DNA of 36,931 bases, taken from positions 1 through 36,931 of the forward strand of contig NZ_JAGGOS010000039.1 of the NCBI RefSeq assembly GCF_018614205.1, in the 5' to 3' direction. Of this stretch, positions 25,378 through 35,273 are shown in pieces. A program made the position numbers and the translations under genes. Position 1 is the stretch's first letter; each line of letters begins with the position of its first letter. Source of the DNA: Streptomyces sp. ISL-36. Lineage in GTDB: Bacteria > Actinomycetota > Actinomycetes > Streptomycetales > Streptomycetaceae. The notes beneath the pieces were generated by a model that worked only from the letters and a program-made list of their open reading frames with translations, made no database searches and was not told the DNA's origin.

Positions 25378-25403
25378 CGATCAGTGGAGTTGATCACTGA
25401 TCG
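25378..25403. repeat. 9-bp inverted repeat upstream of the Hint-LAGLIDADG gene
   Basis: CGATCAGTG (25378-25386) and CACTGATCG (25395-25403) with an 8-base loop. It sits directly before the AGGGGGA ribosome-binding site (25404-25410). It may be an operator for this gene, a terminator for folE, or both. Confidence 0.65.
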
Positions 25404-25415
25404 AGGGGGATCGGT

Positions 25416-26405
25416 ATGGGGTACGGGCTTTCCAGCAAGCAGCTGGTGAACCTCGTCGAAGGTTGCGCCCAGGCGAAGGCGGTTGTTCCCGGCCAAGCGA
25501 TGTGGACGCTGGACGGCGACCGGACGGCGCAGACCATCGTCGCGGGCGTGACCGCGATCAAGGGGCGCGATGCCGTCGAGGTGGTCACGGAGCACGCGGC
25601 CTTCGTGGCGAGCCCCGACTTGCTGCTGGCCACGCCGGAGGGGTGGACGCACGCCGCAGATGCGGCGGGGGCGACGGTCGCCTGGACGTATGCGCGAAAA
25701 CTGTGCCGGGAGCGGCTGAGGATCAGGCCGGGGTACGAGTTCGGCTACTTCGTGGGGGCCACGTGCGCCGACGGGACCGTCGGGAAGAACTACGTCTCGC
25801 TGATCGTCAACGAGGAGGACTTCGCGGCCCGGTACGCGACCGCTCTGACGGCCTGCACAGGTCTGCCTGCCCGCCTGGAAGCGGTGATCCGGCCGTCCGG
25901 CTATCTGAAGCGGGACCTGCCGGGGTACCGAGTACGCGTCGTGTCGTCGTACCTCTCCGATGCCATGAGGCACTACGTCGGAGGCGACCCCCATCACATG
26001 CGGCAAAGGTTTCCTCGTGTGGTCCTGCGGGACATCGACACGTTCGACGGCTTCCTCGACGGATACATCGATGGTGACGGTTGCCGCATCAAGGGTTGGC
26101 CTGGGCGGGTGATCGTGAGCGCCAATGTGGCGTTCCTGGCCGAGATCGCTCCCATCATCGGAGCGCGGTTCACCCCGTCGACCACGAGAGCCTCGCGGCT
26201 CTGTGTGTCGAATCGCTGGGCGAGCCGGGGCACCTTCGTTGCCGAGCAGCACCGCCTCGACCCGCCGGAATCCTCTTGGGTCCAGGTCCGTGAGGTTCGT
26301 CCCCGCCCTGCCCTCGGGGCCAAGCCCTTCACGTTCTACAGCTACCGGCTCGAACCGCACCCCACCTTCCTGGTGAACGGGCACCTCGTGCGCGAACCCT
26401 GGTGA
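25416..26405 (+). CDS. Splicing-dead Hint-fold LAGLIDADG homing-endonuclease-like protein
   Basis: A 329-residue free-standing protein with intein architecture. Residues about 28-90 match Hint block A/B surroundings (AMWTLDGDRTAQTIVAGVTAI, then ASPDLLLATPEGWTHAADAAG). Two LAGLIDADG motifs follow, FVGATCADG (112-120, D119) and FLDGYIDGDG (213-222, D221), both with the catalytic aspartate. The end FLVNGHLVREPW (318-329) resembles the intein C-terminal block. It cannot splice: there is no block A cysteine or serine nucleophile, the block B TPDH histidine is leucine (SPDL), and the final HN is replaced by RE. Nuclease motifs are intact. Codon use is more mixed than in neighbours, suggesting transfer. 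Start ATG 25416 follows AGGGGGA. It ends 9 bases from convergent DUF3180. Confidence 0.8.
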   Translation: MGYGLSSKQLVNLVEGCAQAKAVVPGQAMWTLDGDRTAQTIVAGVTAIKGRDAVEVVTEHAAFVASPDLLLATPEGWTHAADAAGATVAWTYARKLCRERLRIRPGYEFGYFVGATCADGTVGKNYVSLIVNEEDFAARYATALTACTGLPARLEAVIRPSGYLKRDLPGYRVRVVSSYLSDAMRHYVGGDPHHMRQRFPRVVLRDIDTFDGFLDGYIDGDGCRIKGWPGRVIVSANVAFLAEIAPIIGARFTPSTTRASRLCVSNRWASRGTFVAEQHRLDPPESSWVQVREVRPRPALGAKPFTFYSYRLEPHPTFLVNGHLVREPW

Positions 26406-26414
26406 CAGGGGGCG

Positions 26415-26900
26415 TCAGGACGCCGGTGCCGTGCCCTTGCCGTTCTCGTCGTCCTCGGGGAGCTTGCAGACGCGTTCCAGGAACAGGGCCGCCGCGATCA
26501 CGCCGATGCCCGCAAGGACCGAGAAGCCCGCGTAGATCGCCTGGTCGCGGCGGGACGGGATGTCGAGGGAGCCCAGCAGGAAGACGCCGACGCCGCCGTA
26601 CATGCCGGAGACCAGGGCGGCGACCAGCGCGCTGGCCTGGCCGAAGACCACCGCGCGGGCCGCCATCAGCGGCTCCACGCCCTTCGCGCCGGGCCGGCGT
26701 TCGCGCTGGGCCTTGAGGCGGGAGCGGAGGGAGAGGGCCGTCGCCGTCAGGACGACCGCGATCGCCGCCAGCACGATCGGCGCGGCGAGCGGCACGCTCG
26801 GCAGGGTGCCGATCGCGTCCCAGAGCCGGGCGGCGCCCCAGGACAGGATCCCGGCCACGATGAACAGTCCGGCGAGCACCTTGAGCCGCAGTTGTTTCAC
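26415..26900 (-). CDS. DUF3180 membrane protein
   Basis: A 161-residue DUF3180 protein with four predicted helices (about 8-27, 41-61, 80-108 and 119-140). Members occur beside folK in actinobacteria (the Rv3605c position in Mycobacterium). The function is unknown. The GTG start at 26900 (MKQLRLKVLAG) follows AAGGA. It is the last gene of the leftward folP-SnoaL-folB-folK-DUF3180 block and is convergent with the Hint-LAGLIDADG gene. Confidence 0.85.
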   Translation of the reverse strand: MKQLRLKVLAGLFIVAGILSWGAARLWDAIGTLPSVPLAAPIVLAAIAVVLTATALSLRSRLKAQRERRPGAKGVEPLMAARAVVFGQASALVAALVSGMYGGVGVFLLGSLDIPSRRDQAIYAGFSVLAGIGVIAAALFLERVCKLPEDDENGKGTAPAS

Positions 26901-26957
26901 CGGGTGTCCTTCGTCTCTGCGTCCGGGCGGGATGTCGATCTCTGACGAGACTAACGA

Positions 26958-27557
26958 CTACTCGGGCAGACGGAGTTCCAGGTCGCCACGCGGCACGACT
27001 CCTTCGCGGCCGATCGCCGCGAGCAGGTCCGTGACGGTCCCGTGGCCGGGCAGCTGGGCGTCGGGGTCCACGTCGTGCCAGGGGGCCAGGACGAAGGCCC
27101 GCTGGTGGGCGCGGGGGTGGGGGAGGGTGAGGACGGGGTCGTCGGAGACCACGTCGGCGTAGGCCACGATGTCGACGTCGATGGTGCGGGCGCCCCAGCG
27201 CTCTTCGCGGATCCGGTGGAAGGCCTCTTCGACGGCGTGTGCCCGCTCCAGGAGGGAGGAGGGCGGCAGGGTGGTCTTCACGAGGGCGACCGCGTTGAGG
27301 TACGAGGGCTGGGAGCCGGGCTCGACGCCCCAGGGCTCTGTCTCGTACACGCCGGAGACGGCCTTGACCCGGAGGCCGGGGGTGTCCTCCAAGGCGTCGA
27401 TGGCGCCCTGGAGGGTCTCCAGGCGGTTGCCGAGGTTGGCTCCGAGGGCGATGACGGCCCACTTGGGGTTGGAGAGCGTCACGTCGGCGGCGTCGACCGC
27501 CTCGACGACGGAGGCCGGTACGGGCTGCACGGTCGGGTCGCTGTGCGTGGCTTTCAC
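26958..27557 (-). CDS. folK: 2-amino-4-hydroxy-6-hydroxymethyldihydropteridine pyrophosphokinase
   Basis: A 199-residue HPPK, which transfers pyrophosphate from ATP to 6-hydroxymethyl-dihydropterin. The family signature WGARTIDVDIV and the ALGANLGNRLETLQGAI start of the core are present. The first 40 residues form an extra, low-complexity leader (VKATHSDPTVQPVPAS). GTG 27557 overlaps the folB stop (GTGA), so the two are coupled. It acts immediately after FolB in the same pathway. Confidence 0.95.
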   Translation of the reverse strand: MKATHSDPTVQPVPASVVEAVDAADVTLSNPKWAVIALGANLGNRLETLQGAIDALEDTPGLRVKAVSGVYETEPWGVEPGSQPSYLNAVALVKTTLPPSSLLERAHAVEEAFHRIREERWGARTIDVDIVAYADVVSDDPVLTLPHPRAHQRAFVLAPWHDVDPDAQLPGHGTVTDLLAAIGREGVVPRGDLELRLPE

Positions 27558-27913
27558 ACTCGGCTCCGGGTGATGGTGATGGTCACGTCGTCGAAGGGGA
27601 CCGTGATGGGTGCGTCCGGCTTGTGGACGACGACCTCGACCTCCTGGACGCCGGCGTGCTTGAGGCACTGCTGGGCGATCCGCTCGGCGAGGGTCTCGAT
27701 CAGGTCCACGGGCTCGCCCTGGACCACGTCGACGACTTCCTCGGCGACGACTCCGTAGTGCACGGTTTTCGTCAGGTCGTCGTCGGCGGCCGCGGGGCGG
27801 GTGTCCAGGCCGAGGACGAGGTCCACGATGAAGGTCTGGCCTTCCTCGCGTTCCTTGGGGAAGACGCCGTGGTGTCCTCGGGCCTTGAGGCCGCGCAGCG
27901 CGACACGATCCAC
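27554..27913 (-). CDS. folB: Dihydroneopterin aldolase
   Basis: A 119-residue aldolase that forms 6-hydroxymethyl-dihydropterin and glycolaldehyde from dihydroneopterin. Typical stretches are LRGLKARGHHGVFPKEREEGQ and VHYGVVAEEVVDVV with LIETLAERIAQQCL. GTG 27913 is chosen over upstream in-frame starts since AGGAG lies about 8 bases before it and VDRVALRGL is the family N-terminus. Its stop overlaps folK. The 202-bp gap before it (27914-28115) shows no gene that I can support. Confidence 0.95.
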   Translation of the reverse strand: MDRVALRGLKARGHHGVFPKEREEGQTFIVDLVLGLDTRPAAADDDLTKTVHYGVVAEEVVDVVQGEPVDLIETLAERIAQQCLKHAGVQEVEVVVHKPDAPITVPFDDVTITITRSRV

Positions 27914-28106
27914 GCGAATCACTCCTGCTGTCGTAGTTCTTGTGAGCACGCAGCCGGGTGCGGTCGGCGTCGTTGCCCACATCGAATCTACCTGCGGGCA
28001 CCGACAACACGTGCCCACGGGGGCGGGAGGTGGGGGCCACAGGCACTGGGAGCGGCCCCTACCCAGAGTCTTCCGGTCCAATCCCCGGATGCACCCGAAA
28101 GGGCCC

Positions 28107-28132
28107 AGGAGCCCGTCAGGCGCCGGGCTCCT
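28107..28132 (-). terminator. Hairpin at the end of the SnoaL-like gene
   Basis: AGGAGCCCG (28107-28115) pairs with CGGGCTCCT (28124-28132) around an 8-base loop containing the stop codon of the SnoaL-like gene. It could separate folP-SnoaL from folB-folK. It is short for a terminator. Confidence 0.45.
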
Positions 28133-28574
28133 CGTCCTCCTCCTCGTCGGATTCGGTCAGGACGGGGGAGCCGTGGTGGGACCAGATCCGCCATCCCTCG
28201 AATGTGCGGCGGAACACATTGGTGGCGACGACGAGCTGGCCCACGAGCGGACCGAGCTCGGCCCCGTCCTCGGCCGGTCCGCCGCTGAGGATGTTCTCGG
28301 TGCAGGTGACGACGGCGACGTCGCCGGCGAGGGAGATCTGCACGTCGGTGAGGAAGAACTGGATGTACTCGGTGTTCGCCATGATCAGGGCGTACGAGCG
28401 GAGTACCTCGCCGCGTCCGGAGAGCACCGGCCAGCCGGGGTGGACGCAGGAGACGGGGGTGGCGCCGTCGTCGAGCCAGAGTGTGGAGATCTCCTCGAAG
28501 TCGCCGCGTTCCATCGCCTCGTAGAAGGCGGTGTTGGCGGCCTCGACCGCTTCGGTGTCGGTCTGGTGGGTCAC
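28116..28574 (-). CDS. SnoaL/NTF2-like nuclear transport factor 2 family protein
   Basis: A 152-residue NTF2-fold protein (SnoaL-like/DUF4440): NTAFYEAMERGDFEEISTLW at the start and FRRTFEGWRIWSHHGSPV at the end are typical, with an acidic C-terminal tail (ESDEEEDEEPGA). The GTG start at 28574 overlaps the folP stop by four bases (GTGA), so it is co-translated. In actinobacteria this fold appears between folP and folB. A pterin-linked role is inferred from position only. No catalytic residue is identifiable. Confidence 0.82.
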   Translation of the reverse strand: MTHQTDTEAVEAANTAFYEAMERGDFEEISTLWLDDGATPVSCVHPGWPVLSGRGEVLRSYALIMANTEYIQFFLTDVQISLAGDVAVVTCTENILSGGPAEDGAELGPLVGQLVVATNVFRRTFEGWRIWSHHGSPVLTESDEEEDEEPGA

Positions 28575-29431
28575 GCGGCTCCCTCGACGGCTCTGGCGAC
28601 CCGTACGGCGTCGGCGGTGGCCCTGACCTCGTGGACGCGGACGGCCCAGGCGCCCTCGTGGGCGGCGATGGCCGAGACGGCGGCGGTGGCCGCGTCGCGT
28701 TCGCGGGCGGGGGGCGGGGCGGCGCCGTCGTGGGCGAGGACATGGCCGAGGAAGCGCTTGCGGGAGGCGGCCACGAGCAGGGGTCTGCCGAGGGTGCGCA
28801 GGTCGGCGAGGTGGGCGACGAGGGCGAGGTCGTGGGGGGCGTGCTTGGCGAAGCCGAGGCCGGGGTCGATGACGATGCGCTCGGGTGCGATGCCGCCTGC
28901 GACGACGGCCTCCATGCGGTGGCGCAGTTCGGTGAGGACTTCGCCGACGACGTCGTCGTACACGGCGAGGCTGTTCATGTCCTTGCTGAAGCCGCGCCAG
29001 TGCATGACGACGAAGGGGACTTCGGCGGCGGCGACGGCGGGGACCATCTGGGGGTCGGCGAGGCCGCCGCTGACGTCGTTCACGAGGGTGGCTCCGGCCG
29101 CGACGGCTGCGTGGGCGACGGAGGCGCGCATGGTGTCGACCGAGACGGTGACGCCTTCGGCGGCGAGGTCGCGGACGACGGGGACGACGCGGCGCAGTTC
29201 CTCGGCCTCGTCGACCCGGCTGGCGCCGGGGCGGGTGGATTCGCCGCCGACGTCGACGAGGTCGGCGCCTTCGGCGACCAGGTCGAGCCCGTGTTTGACC
29301 GCGGCCGTGGTGTCGAACCAGCGGCCGCCGTCGGAGAAGGAGTCCGGCGTCACGTTGACGACGCCCATGACCGCACAGCGGTCCCACTCCGGCAGGCCCC
29401 AGGCCGTGCCTCGTCCGCTCAACGTACTCAT
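28571..29431 (-). CDS. folP: Dihydropteroate synthase
   Basis: A 286-residue DHPS, which joins hydroxymethyl-dihydropterin pyrophosphate to p-aminobenzoate and is the target of sulfonamides. Signature 1 is MGVVNVTPDSFSDGG (22-36) and signature 2 is DVGGESTRPG (60-69). Residues for pterin and pABA binding (VIDPGLGFAK and AASRKRFLG) are present. ATG 29431 is the head of the leftward fol block. The C-terminus overlaps the SnoaL-like gene. Confidence 0.96.
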   Translation of the reverse strand: MSTLSGRGTAWGLPEWDRCAVMGVVNVTPDSFSDGGRWFDTTAAVKHGLDLVAEGADLVDVGGESTRPGASRVDEAEELRRVVPVVRDLAAEGVTVSVDTMRASVAHAAVAAGATLVNDVSGGLADPQMVPAVAAAEVPFVVMHWRGFSKDMNSLAVYDDVVGEVLTELRHRMEAVVAGGIAPERIVIDPGLGFAKHAPHDLALVAHLADLRTLGRPLLVAASRKRFLGHVLAHDGAAPPPARERDAATAAVSAIAAHEGAWAVRVHEVRATADAVRVARAVEGAA

Positions 29432-29469
29432 ATGACCAGCCTAGGGGGTGCCTGGGCCGGGAGGTCGGG

Positions 29470-31302
29470 TCAGGCGGCGCGGACCTCGTGGCTGTCGTCG
29501 GTGCGGCCGATGTGGGCGCAGGTGGGGGCCGGGGGCGTGGTGCGGCGGCGGGAGAAGGGGCGGGGGAGCTGGAGGTTCACGAAGCCCTCGGCCTGCATGG
29601 CGGCGAAGCCGATGCGGGGGAGGTCACGGCTCTTGCGGTAGACGACGAAGCGGGGTTCCCAGCGGGGTCGGAACTTGGCGTTGAATTTGTACAGCGACTC
29701 GATCTGGAACCAGCGGGAGAGGAAGACGAGCAGTCCGCGCCAGAGCCGCAGGACGGGGCCGGCGCCGATTTTCTCGCCGCGGGCGAGGGCCGCGCGGAAC
29801 ATGGCGAAGTTGAGCGAGACGCGTTCGATGCCGAGTCGGGGGGATTCCTGGAGGGCGGCGACGATGAGGAGCTCGTTCATGCCGGGGTCGGCGGAGCGGT
29901 CGCGGCGCATCAGTTCCAGGGACATGCCGTCGGTGCCCCAGGGTACGAAGTGGATGATCGCTTTGAGGTCGCCGTAGGGGGAGTCGGGGTCGTCCTTGTG
30001 GGCGGTCGCTATGACCGCGTCGCCGTCGCCCGCTTCGCCGATCCGGCCGAGGGCCATGGAGAAGCCGCGTTCGGTGTCGGTGCCGCGCCAGTCGGCGGCG
30101 GCGCGTCGTACGCGTGCGAGTTCGCCGTCGGAGAGGTCACGGACGCGCCGGACCTGGGTGGTGTAGCCGTTGCGCTCGATTCGCTTCACCATCTGGCGCA
30201 CGTTGCGCATCGCGCGCCCGGAGAGTGAGAAATCCGCGACGTCCACCACCGCCTCGTCGCCCAGTTCGAGGGCGTCGAGGCCGGTCTCGCGGGTCCAGAC
30301 CTCGCCGCCGGTTTCGGAGCAGCCCATGACGGCGGGGGTCCAGGAGTGGGCTTTGGCCTCGTCCATGAAGCGTTCGATGGCGCCGGGCCAGGCTTCGACG
30401 TCGCCGATGGGGTCGCCGCTGGCGAGCATGACGCCGGAGACGACGCGGTAGCAGACGGCGGCCTTGCCGCTGGGGGAGAAGACGACGCCTTTGTCGCGGC
30501 GGAGTGCGAAGTGGCCGAGGGAGTCGCGGCCGCCGTGCTTGTCGAGGAGGGCGCGGAGTTTGGTCTCGTCGTCCTCGGTGAGGCGGGCGGCCGGGTGTTC
30601 GGGGCGGAAGGCCAGGTAGATGGTGGTGAGGGCGGTCAGCATGCCGAGGGCGCCGAGGGAGTAGCCGACGGTCCAGTCGACGTTGCCGGTGTAGCCGACG
30701 GGGCCTTCGAAGCCGAAGAGCCCGTAGAGGACGTGTTCCAGACGGTCCGTGAGGCTGGGGTTGCCGATGATGCGGCGGGGGTGGGCGCTGACGACGACGA
30801 GGCCGAGGGCGATGGATCCGGCGCCCATGAGGACGAAGTTGGCGAGTGCTTTCCAGCGGCTGCGGGGGTCGGGGAGGGCGGCGAACTCGCCGCGGTGGCG
30901 CAGTAGCAGGGCGAGGAGGGTGAGGGAGAGCAGGGCGCCGAGGACGGAGTGGCGCCAGACGAACTGGGCAGCGGCGCCGAGCGGGAGGAGGACGACGGCG
31001 GCGCGCCAGGCGCGGCGCTTGTGTCGCTTGAGGCCGTGGGCGAGGAGGAGGAGCAGGACGCCGGCGCTGAGGGAGAGGGCGGCGGAGAGCGGGCCGAGGG
31101 TGCCGGGGAGGACTTCGGCGACCGCGTGCATGCGGCTGGCGCGGAAGCGGGGGAAGACGCCCGCCGCGATGTCGATGAGTCCGATGAGCGTGCAGGCCGT
31201 GCCGATGAGGGAGGGGACCTTCTCGGGGCGAGGTCCGCGCAGAATCCGGCGTACTCGATCCGGAACCGATCGTGATTTGTCCCCATCTACCGTGACAGAC
31301 AT
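29470..31302 (-). CDS. Aminoacyl-phospholipid synthase-like membrane protein (DUF2156/MprF C-terminal type)
   Basis: A 610-residue protein with an N-terminal membrane region (about six helices over residues 25-230) and a C-terminal DUF2156 tRNA-dependent transferase domain (about 270-560). The motifs include SGKAAVCYRVVSGVMLASGDPIG, VRQMVKRIERNGYT, GMSLELMRRD and GMNELLIVAAL. Homologues attach lysine or alanine from aminoacyl-tRNA to phosphatidylglycerol or diacylglycerol, altering surface charge and peptide resistance. ATG 31302 is chosen since the extension to 32508 runs through the esterase gene. It is divergent from a serine esterase, probably its functional partner. The amino acid cannot be predicted. 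Confidence 0.85.
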   Translation of the reverse strand: MSVTVDGDKSRSVPDRVRRILRGPRPEKVPSLIGTACTLIGLIDIAAGVFPRFRASRMHAVAEVLPGTLGPLSAALSLSAGVLLLLLAHGLKRHKRRAWRAAVVLLPLGAAAQFVWRHSVLGALLSLTLLALLLRHRGEFAALPDPRSRWKALANFVLMGAGSIALGLVVVSAHPRRIIGNPSLTDRLEHVLYGLFGFEGPVGYTGNVDWTVGYSLGALGMLTALTTIYLAFRPEHPAARLTEDDETKLRALLDKHGGRDSLGHFALRRDKGVVFSPSGKAAVCYRVVSGVMLASGDPIGDVEAWPGAIERFMDEAKAHSWTPAVMGCSETGGEVWTRETGLDALELGDEAVVDVADFSLSGRAMRNVRQMVKRIERNGYTTQVRRVRDLSDGELARVRRAAADWRGTDTERGFSMALGRIGEAGDGDAVIATAHKDDPDSPYGDLKAIIHFVPWGTDGMSLELMRRDRSADPGMNELLIVAALQESPRLGIERVSLNFAMFRAALARGEKIGAGPVLRLWRGLLVFLSRWFQIESLYKFNAKFRPRWEPRFVVYRKSRDLPRIGFAAMQAEGFVNLQLPRPFSRRRTTPPAPTCAHIGRTDDSHEVRAA

Positions 31303-31467
31303 CGCTTCCCGTGCTTCCCGTGATCCGCGAGAGATTGGTGGTCCGGCGGCCGCGCGGTGGTCGGGGGCGGGCCGTGCCGGAGGTTTTGCTCCCTCTAGGA
31401 CGGCTCTGCGGGGATGCGGGTTCACTCGCTCACAGGAAATTCTCAAGGAAGAAAGCTCGAACGACTC

Positions 31468-32566
31468 ATGGGTCTCACCAGCAACATTGTCCTGGGCCTT
31501 GCCGTCGCGCTGGCCGTGGTGCTGTTCGTCGCCACGATCTGGCTCTGGCCACGGCTCGCCCGCGGTGGCTGGCGGGCCGTCCTGGGGCGGATCGGGCTGC
31601 TGCTCGCGACGCAGTTCGCGCTGTTCGCCTCGGTGGGGCTCGCGGCGAACAACTCGTTCCTCTTCTACGGTTCCTGGGCCGATCTGTTCGGTCAGGAGCA
31701 GGACCTCGGGGTGGTCGTGGACCATGCGGCGGGTTCGAAGGACATCAAGGTCGTCGGTACGCAGGCGCTGGACGTGCCCGGTGGCGGCCGTCCGGCGGTC
31801 GGCGGGCAGATCCAGAAGATCGTCGTCGCGGGTGAGAAGTCGAAGATCGACTCGCCGGCCTATGTGTATCTGCCGCCGGAGTACTTCCAGGAGGAGTACG
31901 CGAAGAGCACCTTTCCGGCTTCCGTGGTGCTGACCGGCTATCCGGGTACGGCCGAGAACCTTCTCAAGGGGCTGAAGTACCCGAAGACGGCCTTCCTGCA
32001 GGCCAGGGAGAAGAAGATGCAGCCGATGATCCTGGTGATGCTGCGTCCGACGGTGGCGCCGCCCCGGGACACCGAGTGCGTGGACGTCCCCGGGGGTCCG
32101 CAGACCGAGACGTTCTTCGCGGAGGATCTGCCGAAGGCGGTCTCGGAGACGTACCGGGTGGGGAGGAAGCCGCGGAACTGGGGGTTCATGGGGAACTCGA
32201 CCGGTGGTTACTGCGCGCTGAAGATCGCGTTGCACCATCCGGACCGGTTCGCGGCGGGGGCGGGTTTCTCGGCGTACTACAAGGCGGCGGAGGACGTGAC
32301 CACCGGTGATCTCTTCCATGGGGACGGCAAGGCCCGCAAGCGGGCGAATCTGCTGTGGAGCCTGGATCACGTGCCGCAGGGGAGGTCGTCGTTCCTGGTG
32401 ACGACGTCGAAGCAGGGGGAGGGGAACCGGAAGGAGACCCTCGACTTCATCGAGAAGGTGAAGGCCCCGGCGAGGGTCTCCTCGATCACGCTGGACAGCG
32501 GGGGGCACAACTTCAACACCTGGAACCGGGAGATCCCGCCGGGCCTGGTGTGGATGAGCGGGCGGC

Positions 32567-32580
<14 letters not shown>
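31468..32580 (+). CDS. Membrane-anchored alpha/beta-hydrolase (esterase D/antigen 85-like)
   Basis: A 370-residue esterase-family protein. Two N-terminal helices (about 5-28 and 38-62) precede a secreted hydrolase domain. The nucleophile elbow is GNSTGG and a histidine lies in DSGGHNFNTW, fitting the antigen-85/esterase D fold. Related esterases are encoded with aminoacyl-phospholipid synthases in actinobacteria and remove amino acids from the lipid. A similar pairing here is inferred from the divergent position. ATG 31468 follows AAGGAAG. Its 3' end overlaps the convergent opuCA-like gene by 14 bases. Confidence 0.85.
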
Positions 32581-33751
<1,171 letters not shown>

Positions 33752-33883
33752 TCTGGCTCCTGGCGGCCGGGTGTGTGTGAAGGGCGTGTTGCCGCAGGGT
33801 GGCGGTCCTCGGCGATTGTCGGTGGCGGGGGTTAGGGTCGCCACACATACGTTCGGAGGTACGGGCGCCCGGGGGGAGGGCAC

Positions 33884-34570
33884 ATGAGCACGTCGAACTG
33901 TCTGGTGACGAACGACTGGATCTGCGGGGAGTATCTGCGCACCCGCGGCGAGGAGTTGACCGACGCGACGGTCCAGCACGTGGGGATCACCGTCGTGTCG
34001 GTCCTGATCGGACTCGCCGTCGCCTTTCCGCTCGCGCTGCTGGTACGGGCCCGCCCCCGCCTCGCCGGGCCGGTGCTCGGCCTGACGACCCTGCTCTACA
34101 CGATTCCGTCCCTGGCCATGTTCTCGCTGCTGCTGCCGTTCTTCGGTCTCTCGGCGGCGCTGGTGGTCACCGGGCTCGTGCTGTATTCGCTGACGATTCT
34201 CGTACGGAACATCCTGGCGGGCCTGGACGCGGTGCCGGCCGAGGCGCGGGAGGCCGCGCGCGGTATGGGGTACGGGCCCGCGCGGCTGCTGTGGGAGGTC
34301 GAACTCCCCCTCGCGCTGCCCGCTCTGATGGCCGGGATACGGATGGCGACGGTCTCCACGATCGCGCTGACGACGGTCGGCGCGATCGTCGGACGCGGCG
34401 GGCTGGGGAATCTGATCGAGGACGCGCTGCCGACCTTCTTCAAGGCCCAGGTGCTCGCGGCCTCGGTGCTGTGCGTGCTCCTGGCGGTCGTCGCCGACCT
34501 GCTCCTCCTCGGCGTGCAGCGGCTGCTCACGCCGTGGACCCGCATACGGACCGTGCCGGGGGGCGGGTGA
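33884..34570 (+). CDS. Quaternary-amine ABC importer permease 1 (OpuCB type)
   Basis: A 228-residue binding-protein-dependent permease with five to six helices. The EAA loop, which contacts the ATPase, is AEAREAARGMGYGPARLLWEVELPLA. LLYTIPSLAMFSLLLPFFG is typical of the family. ATG 33884 follows a GGGGGGAGGG ribosome-binding site. It is the first gene of a three-gene operon (two permeases, then the binding protein). Together they import osmoprotectants such as glycine betaine. Confidence 0.93.
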   Translation: MSTSNCLVTNDWICGEYLRTRGEELTDATVQHVGITVVSVLIGLAVAFPLALLVRARPRLAGPVLGLTTLLYTIPSLAMFSLLLPFFGLSAALVVTGLVLYSLTILVRNILAGLDAVPAEAREAARGMGYGPARLLWEVELPLALPALMAGIRMATVSTIALTTVGAIVGRGGLGNLIEDALPTFFKAQVLAASVLCVLLAVVADLLLLGVQRLLTPWTRIRTVPGGG

Positions 34571-34571
34571 G

Positions 34572-35273
34572 ATGGGGATCGTGACCGACGCCTGGAGCTG
34601 GCTGACCACCGGTGCCCACTGGTCGGGCGACGGCGGGGTGGGGCACCGGCTCGCCGAGCACACCTACGTGAGCGGGACGGCGCTGCTCCTGGCCTGCGCC
34701 GTCGCGCTGCCGCTGGGGCTGTGGCTCGGCCATCTCGGCAAGGGCGGCACGACCGCCATCAACGTCTCCAACGCGGGGCGGGCGGTCCCCGTCTTCGCGG
34801 TCCTGGCCCTCTTCATGGTGTCGCCGCTGCGCAACGCCGGCTATGTCCCCACGGTGATCGCGCTGGTGCTCTTCGCGGTGCCGCCGCTGCTCACCAACGC
34901 GTACGTGGGGATGCGGGAGGTGGACCGGGCGGTGGTGGAGGCCGCGCGGGGGATGGGCATGTCGGGCGGGCAGGTCTTCCTCAGGGTCGAACTGCCGCTC
35001 GCCCGCCCGCTGGTCATGACCGGACTGCGCTCGGCCGCCGTCCAGGTGGTCGCCACCGCGACCATCGCGGCGATGGTCGGCCAGGGAGGCCTCGGCCGGA
35101 TCATCACCGCCGGGTTCAACACGTACAACACCCCGCAGGTGGTCGCGGGCGCGCTGCTCGTGGCGCTGCTCGCCCTCCTGGTGGAGGGCGCGCTGGTGGG
35201 GGCGGACCGGCTGCTCGGACGGCGCGCGGGACACGACGGCACGACACGACGGAACGACGACTGGGATGGGTGA
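34572..35273 (+). CDS. Quaternary-amine ABC importer permease 2 (OpuCD type)
   Basis: A 233-residue permease, paralogous to the previous gene. It has the EAA loop VVEAARGMGMSGGQVFLRVELPLA, and six predicted helices. It starts one base after the first permease stop. The two permeases presumably form a heterodimer. The C-terminal tail is charged and disordered (GHDGTTRRNDDWDG). It overlaps the start of the binding-protein gene by 8 bases. Confidence 0.93.
   Translation: MGIVTDAWSWLTTGAHWSGDGGVGHRLAEHTYVSGTALLLACAVALPLGLWLGHLGKGGTTAINVSNAGRAVPVFAVLALFMVSPLRNAGYVPTVIALVLFAVPPLLTNAYVGMREVDRAVVEAARGMGMSGGQVFLRVELPLARPLVMTGLRSAAVQVVATATIAAMVGQGGLGRIITAGFNTYNTPQVVAGALLVALLALLVEGALVGADRLLGRRAGHDGTTRRNDDWDG

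Noticed and set aside
24740..26405. An intein interrupting FolE
   Set aside because: folE is continuous and complete from 24740 to 25345, and the Hint-like protein is a separate gene with its own start and without splicing residues.
29470..32508. 1012-codon leftward frame covering both the synthase and the esterase
   Set aside because: The N-terminal 400 codons lie antisense to the clear esterase gene and have no family similarity. The synthase starts at 31302.
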